A DNA stretch of 8,218 bases, from the NCBI GenBank assembly GCA_002407905.1, contig DHPL01000036.1:92857-101074 (forward strand), read 5' to 3'. Below the pieces are notes generated by a model. It worked only from the letters and a program-made list of their open reading frames with translations, was not told the DNA's origin and did not search any database. Every line of letters begins with the position of its first letter. Positions within the stretch are counted from its first letter, which is position 1. Source of the DNA: Anaerolineaceae bacterium UBA5365. Lineage in GTDB: Bacteria > Chloroflexota > Anaerolineae > Anaerolineales > Anaerolineaceae. This document shows, piece after piece, positions 1 to 4,571 of this stretch. The translations under genes were made by a program, and so were the position numbers.

Positions 1-1
1 G

Positions 2-517
2 GTATGGCGGGAGACCCGTACCGGTCTATTGAGTTATCCGCTGGAAGATAATGCCGCCCGCGCGCACCTCTCGGCGACGATTTCGGTGCAAATGGCGCTC
101 AGGCCGCAGATTGTGCACATTGTTGGGCACACCGAGGCGGACCACGCGGCCACCGCTGATGATGTGATCGCTGCCTCGCGGATGGCCCGGCATGTGATCA
201 CCCGGGCGATCGAAGGCAAGCCCGACCCCCTGGGGGAGGGCCGCATCCGAGCGCGAAAGGCGCATCTGCTTAAGGAAGCAAAAATCACCCTGCAGGCGAT
301 CAAAAACATCGCCCCATCGGACGTCAAAGACCCATTTACCGACCCTGCCACCCTGACCCTGGCAGTAAAGTACGGCATCATGGATGCCCCGCAGCTCAAA
401 AACAACGCCTTCGCGCCGGGCAAGGTTGCCACACGGATCATCGATGGCGGCTGTGACGCTGTGGACGAAAACGGCGATCCGATCAGCGAGAGCGAACGCC
501 TGGCAGCTTACCTTTAG
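2..517 (+). CDS. Glutamate mutase epsilon-like corrinoid mutase subunit, C-terminal part (5' end outside window)
   Basis: The reading frame is open from base 2 to a TAG stop, so this is the last 171 codons of a longer gene; the internal TTG at 29 is not a credible start. From memory of the family, the segment resembles the C-terminus of the GlmE/MutE TIM-barrel subunit of coenzyme B12-dependent glutamate mutase. The resemblance covers a stretch like IVHIVGHTEADHAATADD followed by a helix of the SRMARHVI type, and a tail with GIMDAP, APGK and GGCDAVDENGDPISESERL, matching the GVMDIP, NAGK and FTEEIKNYNRERL region of GlmE. Known role of the family: carbon-skeleton rearrangement of glutamate to 3-methylaspartate with a separate B12-binding subunit. 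No B12-binding motif lies in this fragment. The opine-dehydrogenase-like gene follows after 15 bases and is probably co-transcribed. The substrate may differ from glutamate, and the assignment is by eye only. Confidence 0.6.
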   Translation, partial: VWRETRTGLLSYPLEDNAARAHLSATISVQMALRPQIVHIVGHTEADHAATADDVIAASRMARHVITRAIEGKPDPLGEGRIRARKAHLLKEAKITLQAIKNIAPSDVKDPFTDPATLTLAVKYGIMDAPQLKNNAFAPGKVATRIIDGGCDAVDENGDPISESERLAAYL

Positions 518-521
518 AAGT

Positions 522-527
522 AAGGAG
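522..527 (+). promoter_or_regulatory. Shine-Dalgarno site of the opine dehydrogenase gene
   Basis: AAGGAG lies five bases before the ATG at 533 and fixes that start. It shows that this genome uses SD-led initiation for some genes, in contrast to the SD-less starts at 4572, 6222, 7043 and 7631. Confidence 0.8.
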
Positions 528-532
528 CAAGT

Positions 533-1636
533 ATGGAAAAGCATTCCCGAATCACCGTGATTGGCGCCGGCAATGGCGGCAAAGCCATGGCAGCCCACAT
601 CGCCCTGATGGGCGATGAAGTAGCCCTCTATAACCGTACCTTCGATCATATCAGCGTGATAGCTGAAAGAAGCGGGATCGACCTGGACTACCCCGAAGGA
701 CCCAGCGGTTTTGGCAAACTGGCCTTAGTAACCAGCGATATGGAAGCCGCGCTGAAGGATTCCAGCCTGATCATGGTGGTTGTGCCTTCCACCGGCCACC
801 GCGATATCGCGGCGCTGGCTGCCCCCTATTTGCGCGATGACCACATTGTGATCCTGCACCCGGGCCGTACCGGAGGGACGATCGAGTTTTGTGAGGTGCT
901 GCGCCAGCAGGGCATCAAGACCAATCCGCTGATCGGCGAAGCTGAAACCTTCATCTTCGCCAGCCGCTCCGAGGGGCCGAACCATGTGCGCATCTTCCGC
1001 ATGAAGGAGTCCGTGCCGATGGCTACTTTACCGGCCAAGCGCACCGAGGAAGCCCTTGAGGCAGTCAAGCACGTGTACCCGCAATACATCAACGGCGGCA
1101 ATGTGCTGAGCACAGGCCTCAACAATATGGGCGCCATTTTCCACCCAGCACTCGCGCTTTTGAATATGGGCTGGATCGAAGCCCGGCTAGGGGATTTTGA
1201 ATTCTACGTGGACGGTGTAACCCCTTCAGTAGCCAAGGTGCTGGAAGTGCTGGACCGCGAACGGGTCACGGTGGGGTCTGCCCTGGGCTTGCGCACGCGC
1301 ACTGGCCTGCAATGGCTGGAGATGGCCTATAACGCCCATGGAGCGGATCTCTATGAAGCCATGCACAACCAAAGCGGCTATGTAGGCATTAAGGCCCCGC
1401 AAACGATGAACCACCGCTACATCACGGAAGAGATCCCGATGAGCCTGGTGCCGATCTCCTCCCTTGGGGCCCAATATGGGGTTTCTACGCGGGGGATCGA
1501 CAGCATCATCCGCCTCTCCTGCTTTATCCACAACACGGATTACTGGCGCAGGGGCCGCACCGTGGAGCAACTTGGGATCAAAGGCCTGAGCATCGGCGAA
1601 CTGACCCATTTTGTTGAAACGGGCGAGCGCATCTAA
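533..1636 (+). CDS. NAD(P)-dependent octopine/nopaline dehydrogenase family protein
   Basis: A 367-residue protein with the usual length and two-domain plan of opine dehydrogenases. Residues 7-35 form the first Rossmann beta-alpha-beta unit, with the dinucleotide-binding loop GAGNGG at 11-16. Residues about 80-115 continue the fold (MVVVPSTGHRDIAA, then VILHPGRTGG). The C-terminal helical domain from about 190 has NNMGAIFHPALALLN; His204 is a candidate for the catalytic histidine of this family. The motif HRYITEEIPMSLVP at 294-307 is typical of the family's C-terminal domain. Known family chemistry is reversible NAD(P)H-dependent reductive condensation of an amino acid with a 2-oxo acid; the actual substrates here cannot be read from the sequence. 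It starts 15 bases after the glutamate-mutase-epsilon-like gene, which suggests a joint role in amino-acid metabolism. The ATG is supported by an SD five bases away. Confidence 0.87.
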   Translation: MEKHSRITVIGAGNGGKAMAAHIALMGDEVALYNRTFDHISVIAERSGIDLDYPEGPSGFGKLALVTSDMEAALKDSSLIMVVVPSTGHRDIAALAAPYLRDDHIVILHPGRTGGTIEFCEVLRQQGIKTNPLIGEAETFIFASRSEGPNHVRIFRMKESVPMATLPAKRTEEALEAVKHVYPQYINGGNVLSTGLNNMGAIFHPALALLNMGWIEARLGDFEFYVDGVTPSVAKVLEVLDRERVTVGSALGLRTRTGLQWLEMAYNAHGADLYEAMHNQSGYVGIKAPQTMNHRYITEEIPMSLVPISSLGAQYGVSTRGIDSIIRLSCFIHNTDYWRRGRTVEQLGIKGLSIGELTHFVETGERI

Positions 1637-1637
1637 G

Positions 1638-1653
1638 CTGGTGGGATCACCAG
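1638..1653 (+). other. Hairpin just after the opine dehydrogenase stop
   Basis: CTGGTG and CACCAG form a perfect 6-bp stem with loop GGAT, beginning one base after the TAA. No T-run follows, so it is not a canonical intrinsic terminator. It could stabilise the 3' end of the mRNA or assist weak termination. Confidence 0.4.
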
Positions 1654-1790
1654 TAATACAAGTCAATGTACCACTCAGCCCAGGCGCGAAGCTTGGCTGA
1701 GTCAGTTCTGGCTGCGGCATCCACGAGCTGCCTGGAAGTGAATGAGAAAAAGCGGTCCTTCGCGCTGAGCAACTGCTTGAAGGCATTCAT
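1647..1790 (-). CDS. Possible 47-aa small ORF, unrecognised
   Basis: On the minus strand an ATG (bases 1788-1790) opens a 47-codon frame closed by TGA at 1647-1649; an in-frame TAG four codons upstream bounds it. The product starts MNAFKQLLSAKDRFFSF and ends in an aromatic-rich tail AWAEWYIDLYYW. I do not recognise it. The mix of charged, aromatic and small residues looks protein-like, and third codon positions are mostly G or C, as in the neighbouring genes. There is no good SD before the ATG (only a weak CCGGA). It may be a genuine small protein, the remnant of a larger decayed gene, or chance. An 8-bp inverted repeat lies inside it. Confidence 0.22.
   Translation of the reverse strand: MNAFKQLLSAKDRFFSFTSRQLVDAAARTDSAKLRAWAEWYIDLYYW
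1673..1702. repeat. Inverted repeat ACTCAGCC / GGCTGAGT
   Basis: ACTCAGCC at 1673-1680 and GGCTGAGT at 1695-1702 are perfect 8-bp arms separated by 14 bases; two further pairs (A1682-T1693, G1683-C1692) extend the stem after one mismatch. There is no adjacent T-run on either strand that would make a standard terminator. It may be an RNA hairpin, a protein site, or part of the minus-strand ORF that spans it. Confidence 0.45.
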
Positions 1791-1814
1791 CGTCCGGATC
1801 TATGTGCGAATCGC

Positions 1815-1843
1815 TTGACAGGAATTGGGGCCTTAACTAGAAT
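1815..1843 (+). promoter_or_regulatory. Strong sigma-70-type promoter of the GNAT/ABC-F operon leader
   Basis: TTGACA at 1815-1820 (perfect -35) is followed by exactly 17 bases and TAGAAT at 1838-1843 (one mismatch to TATAAT). Transcription would start near 1850, giving about 155 bases of leader before the ATG at 2005. This is the best promoter match I found in the window. Confidence 0.78.
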
Positions 1844-1844
1844 T

Positions 1845-1864
1845 TGAACTGTCATGACGGTTTA
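1845..1864. promoter_or_regulatory. Operator-like dyad over the expected transcription start
   Basis: The 20 bases TGAACTGTCATGACGGTTTA are centred between 1854 and 1855. GTCATGAC is a perfect 8-bp palindrome, flanked by AAC/GTT and an outer T/A, with only two G/T mismatched pairs. Its position directly after the -10 box and over the predicted start is that of a repressor site. In RNA the mismatches would be G-U wobbles, so a 5' stem is an alternative. I cannot name the regulator. Confidence 0.45.
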
Positions 1865-1910
1865 GCGCTGATCATCCCCAAAACGTTATTGCCTGCGGGC
1901 ATTATTACGT

Positions 1911-1991
1911 ATGGGTCGGATCGTGCAGCCGTTTTTGTTTAAAGAATCCTTTACACAAACCGCGGAGGCCGCCGATCCCGCGGTTTTTTGA
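1911..1991 (+). CDS. Possible leader peptide (26 aa) overlapping the terminator
   Basis: An ATG at 1911 opens 26 codons beginning MGRIVQPFLFKESF and ending in TGA at 1989-1991. The frame runs straight through both arms of the terminator hairpin and ends 13 bases before the GNAT ATG. A ribosome paused around codons 8-14 (bases 1932-1952) would cover or abut the 5' terminator arm starting at 1957 and favour read-through, as in leader-peptide-controlled resistance genes. Against it: no convincing SD lies upstream (only GCGGG at -16 to -12, inside a hairpin), and a short frame through this sequence could be chance. Confidence 0.33.
   Translation: MGRIVQPFLFKESFTQTAEAADPAVF
1957..1989 (+). terminator. 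Rho-independent terminator inside the leader
   Basis: AAACCGCGG at 1957-1965 and CCGCGGTTT at 1978-1986 form a perfect 9-bp GC-rich stem with a 12-base loop, running into six T residues at 1984-1989. It ends 15 bases before the start codon of the GNAT gene and downstream of the only recognisable promoter, so it should gate expression of the operon rather than end the previous one. Confidence 0.85.
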
Positions 1992-1993
1992 TT

Positions 1994-1999
1994 GAGGAG
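1994..1999 (+). promoter_or_regulatory. Shine-Dalgarno site of the GNAT gene
   Basis: GAGGAG five bases before the ATG at 2005, immediately after the terminator T-run and the uORF stop. Confidence 0.8.
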
Positions 2000-2004
2000 C
2001 AAAT

Positions 2005-3012
2005 ATGTCAGTAAAGAATAAGTTAGAAGAGATGAAAGCCCAATACCCGGAGGTCACTTTTCGTCCTTTGTCCGGCGAGGCTGATTTTAAACACATCGTG
2101 CGAATCGGTGCCGACATGTACGCAAATGGTTTGTTGTTCCAGGTGCCAAGCCTGGAACAAGTGCGGGCGGACTACACTCACCTGGGTACCTGCAATTTGA
2201 GCACCGATTCCCTGATCATGCTGATCGGCGACGAGCCTCTGGGCTATTCGCGCATTATCCACTTTAAATCTGCAAAGGAGGAAGTGGAACATTACCATCC
2301 CAGCCGGCGGATCACCCAGGATGCGATCAAAATGGGCCTGGTTGAGCCATTGATGGCGTGGAACGAAGCCCGGGTACGCCAGATGATCACGGAGGATCCA
2401 AACGGCCTGCCCGGAACCATCAACTACGGCAGCAGGAAAGAAGACATGGTCTGGCAAGAAAGCCTGCTGGCCAATGGCTTCCAGCCTTTGATCTTCTACT
2501 TCCAGATGTCACGCCCGCTTTCAGAACCCATCCCCCAGCTGCCGCTTCCGGAGGGGCTTGAAGTCCGGCCATTCTCACCCGGCCAGGAACGCCAGATCTG
2601 GGATGCCTCAATCGAAGCGTTTGAGGACGAATCAGAGAGCGAGGTATTGACCGAAACGGAATACCAGCGCTGGTTGAAAGACCCGGATTGGCGTCCCGAA
2701 CTTTACCAGGTGGCCTGGGATGGAAATGAAGTTGCCGGGATGGTAATGGCTTACATCGACCCGGATTACAACCGGCAGAAAGGCATTCAGCGGGGCTATA
2801 CGGAAGGAATATGTGTGCGCAGGCCATGGCGAGGCCGCGGCCTGGCCAAGGCCCTGATCTGCCGCAGCATGCAGCAGTTTAAGGACCTGGGCATGGAGGA
2901 GGTAGCCCTGGTAGTGGATTCGCATAACCCCAGCGGAGCATTGAATCTCTACACGGGTTTAGGTTATAAGGCCTACGCTACCGAGATCGCTTATCGGAAA
3001 AGGCTGGATTGA
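2005..3012 (+). CDS. Double-GNAT-type N-acetyltransferase
   Basis: A 335-residue protein, about twice the length of a single GNAT domain. The C-terminal half (about 184-335) is a clear GNAT. It has GNEVAGMVMAYID at 240-252 (beta4), the acetyl-CoA pyrophosphate loop in VRRPWRGRGLAKAL at 271-284 (the R/Q-x-x-G-x-G/A motif), VALVVDSHNPSGALNLYTGLGY at about 300-321 (motif B) and a final strand. The N-terminal half (about 17-170) has the spacing of a second GNAT fold (IMLIGDEPLGYSRI, then ESLLANGFQPLIFYF) but no recognisable CoA loop, so it is probably degenerate. Known family role: transfer of an acyl group from acyl-CoA to an amine; the substrate is unknown. It is first in an operon with the ABC-F gene (TGATG overlap) under the attenuator-like leader. 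It could modify a drug, a ribosomal component or a metabolite. Confidence 0.82.
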   Translation: MSVKNKLEEMKAQYPEVTFRPLSGEADFKHIVRIGADMYANGLLFQVPSLEQVRADYTHLGTCNLSTDSLIMLIGDEPLGYSRIIHFKSAKEEVEHYHPSRRITQDAIKMGLVEPLMAWNEARVRQMITEDPNGLPGTINYGSRKEDMVWQESLLANGFQPLIFYFQMSRPLSEPIPQLPLPEGLEVRPFSPGQERQIWDASIEAFEDESESEVLTETEYQRWLKDPDWRPELYQVAWDGNEVAGMVMAYIDPDYNRQKGIQRGYTEGICVRRPWRGRGLAKALICRSMQQFKDLGMEEVALVVDSHNPSGALNLYTGLGYKAYATEIAYRKRLD

Positions 3013-4547
3013 TGCTGCAAGTCAACCGTATCTCCAAGCGATACGGGCAGGAGCTCATCCTGAATCAGATCACATTCGCGCTGAACCCCGGCGAGCATGC
3101 CGCCTTGGTCGGAGCAAACGGCAGCGGCAAGAGCACCTTGTTTCGAATTATTGCTGGTGAGCTGGAAGCCGATGGCGGCAGCCTTATTTTGGGCAGGGGG
3201 GAGCGCCTGGGATACCTTGCGCAGAACCCTGCCCAGAGTTGGATGGAAACGGTTGGCCAGATTCTGCTAGGTCCGCGCTGGCAGCCGGCAGACCTGCCCA
3301 GGACCAAGGCTGAAGCCCAGGCACTGGCCACTCTAGCCGGGCTAGGCCTGGCGCAACTGAGGCTGGATATGCCCGCGCAGGCCCTGAGCGGCGGCGAATT
3401 GACCCGCGCACACCTCGGCGCGCTTTTACTCGAGCGGCCTGATATCCTGCTTTTGGATGAGCCTACCAATCATCTGGACATTCGTGCCCTGGAGTGGCTG
3501 GAAGGGGAGCTGGCCCATTACCCGGGGGCGGTACTGCTGATCTCGCATGACCGCGTATTCCTGGATCGTGTGGTGACAGTGATCTACGAGTTGGATGAAC
3601 TAACCCATCAACTCAGGAAATACCCCGGCAATTACAGTGAATATGCCGAAGTAAAGGCCAGGGAACGGGAGAAAGCCTACGCGGCTTGGAAAGACCAGCA
3701 AGCTGAGATCCGCCGCCTGACCGCGGATTGGAAAAACACGGCAGAACAGGCGCGTTGGTCTGAGAACCAGACCAAGGATAGCAAGATGCGGCGCTACGCC
3801 AAAAAAGTTGCCCGCAAAGGCCTGGCTAAAAAGCAGCGCCTTGAACGCTACCTGGCCAGTGATGAGCGCGTGGAAAAGCCGCTGGACCGCTGGCGCTTAA
3901 GGGTCAATTTTGACGAGGATGGCCACCGCTCGCAATCTGTGTTAAGCGCGAAGGATCTGGGCTATGCTTACCCCGGCCGGCCCCTGTTTGCAAACCTTGA
4001 CCTCCAGATCGCCGATGGGGAGAGGGTGGCGATGATCGGTTCGAATGGGAGCGGCAAGAGCACCTTACTCAAACTGCTGATGAGCGAACTGCCCATGCAA
4101 ACCGGCAGCCTGCGCTGGGGCAGCAGCATCCGCCTGGGCTATATGGCCCAAAAACAGGAAGATCTGCCGCTGGAGCAAAACGCGCTGGAACTTCTGGCAG
4201 AGATCAAGCCCATGCCGCTGAGCGAAACCCACCACTTTTTACATTATTTTCTTCTGGATGAGAACCAGGTGCGCCTGCCGGTGAGCCAGCTAAGTTATGG
4301 CCTACGCGCACGCTTGATGCTGGCACGGCTGGTAGCCCAGGGGGCGAACTTTCTGGTACTGGATGAACCGGTTAACCACCTGGATATCCCCTCACGGGAA
4401 CAATTCGAGATGGCCCTGCAGGCCTTTAAAGGCGGCTTGCTGCTGGTTGCGCATGACCGGGCGTTCATCAGTCGCGTCTGTGATACCACCTGGTATTTGG
4501 AGGCCGGCAGCCTGCGGAAGGGCTACGCCGCGGACCTAAGCGCCTGA
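3012..4547 (+). CDS. ABC-F family ATPase (ribosome-associated translation factor / protection-protein type)
   Basis: A 511-residue protein with two ABC ATPase domains and no membrane segments, the ABC-F plan. NBD1: Walker A GANGSGKST 34-42, signature LSGGE 125-129, Walker B ILLLDEPTNHLD 145-156 with Glu150, switch His179. A charged linker of about 80 residues (about 212-291, rich in Lys/Arg/Glu) is the region that reaches the P-site tRNA in known ABC-Fs. NBD2: Walker A GSNGSGKST 343-351, variant signature LSYG 427-430, Walker B LVLDEPVNHLD with Glu452, His481. Known family role: binding the ribosomal E site to rescue or protect translation, including antibiotic resistance. ATG at 3012 overlaps the upstream TGA as TGATG, so translation is probably coupled; a TTG one codon earlier is less likely. 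Whether it confers resistance or is housekeeping cannot be decided by eye. Confidence 0.9.
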   Translation: MLQVNRISKRYGQELILNQITFALNPGEHAALVGANGSGKSTLFRIIAGELEADGGSLILGRGERLGYLAQNPAQSWMETVGQILLGPRWQPADLPRTKAEAQALATLAGLGLAQLRLDMPAQALSGGELTRAHLGALLLERPDILLLDEPTNHLDIRALEWLEGELAHYPGAVLLISHDRVFLDRVVTVIYELDELTHQLRKYPGNYSEYAEVKAREREKAYAAWKDQQAEIRRLTADWKNTAEQARWSENQTKDSKMRRYAKKVARKGLAKKQRLERYLASDERVEKPLDRWRLRVNFDEDGHRSQSVLSAKDLGYAYPGRPLFANLDLQIADGERVAMIGSNGSGKSTLLKLLMSELPMQTGSLRWGSSIRLGYMAQKQEDLPLEQNALELLAEIKPMPLSETHHFLHYFLLDENQVRLPVSQLSYGLRARLMLARLVAQGANFLVLDEPVNHLDIPSREQFEMALQAFKGGLLLVAHDRAFISRVCDTTWYLEAGSLRKGYAADLSA

Positions 4548-4553
4548 GGCTCT

Positions 4554-4571
4554 GCCAGTTATAATACTGGC
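4554..4571 (+). promoter_or_regulatory. -10 box TATAAT framed by a perfect inverted repeat; leaderless promoter of the GT-C gene
   Basis: GCCAGT (4554-4559), TATAAT (4560-4565) and ACTGGC (4566-4571) form an exact 6-6-6 arrangement that abuts the GTG start at 4572. A start site about seven bases after the -10 would coincide with the GTG, giving an mRNA with no 5' UTR. No convincing -35 is present. The same sequence would make a 6-bp hairpin after the ABC-F stop, but no T-run follows. Confidence 0.62.

Larger units (their letters stand above)
1850..2004 (+). promoter_or_regulatory. Structured 5' leader, candidate transcription attenuator
   Basis: The leader runs from the predicted start to the GNAT gene. 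It contains an imperfect stem at 1883-1910 (ACGT/ACGT at the base, TA/TA, and TGCC/GGCA around loop TGCG), a 26-codon uORF at 1911-1991, and the intrinsic terminator at 1957-1989, then the SD. UGCGGG at 1894-1899 can pair with CCCGCG at 1977-1982, which would break both the first stem and the 3' arm of the terminator; this is a possible antiterminator but a short one. Leader plus terminator but no downstream promoter means transcripts must read through to express the operon. No known riboswitch core was recognised. Confidence 0.5.

Noticed and set aside
26..649. 207-codon minus-strand frame over the mutase-like and opine genes
   Set aside because: It crosses two real + strand genes and their SD site and shows no family features.
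1638..1702. Intrinsic terminator for the opine dehydrogenase operon
   Set aside because: Both hairpins here (1638-1653 and 1673-1702) lack a following T-run, so they are listed only as hairpins or repeats.
1226..1786. 186-codon minus-strand frame opposite the opine dehydrogenase gene
   Set aside because: It is antisense to a confidently identified gene and its translation has no recognisable motif; long antisense frames are expected at this base composition.
1854..1865. Three-codon frame (ATG ACG GTT TAG) close to the predicted transcription start
   Set aside because: Too short to distinguish from chance, and better explained as part of the GTCATGAC palindrome.
1957..1989. T-box riboswitch terminator, suggested by the CCGCGG + T-run
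   Set aside because: No T-box core such as GGGTGG-ACCGCG, no specifier-type stem, and the downstream genes are not aminoacyl-tRNA synthetases or amino-acid genes.
3120..4075. Near-identical DNA at the two Walker A regions (about 3120-3140 and 4047-4067)
   Set aside because: This is the conserved NGSGKSTL motif of the two homologous ATPase domains, not a mobile or regulatory repeat.
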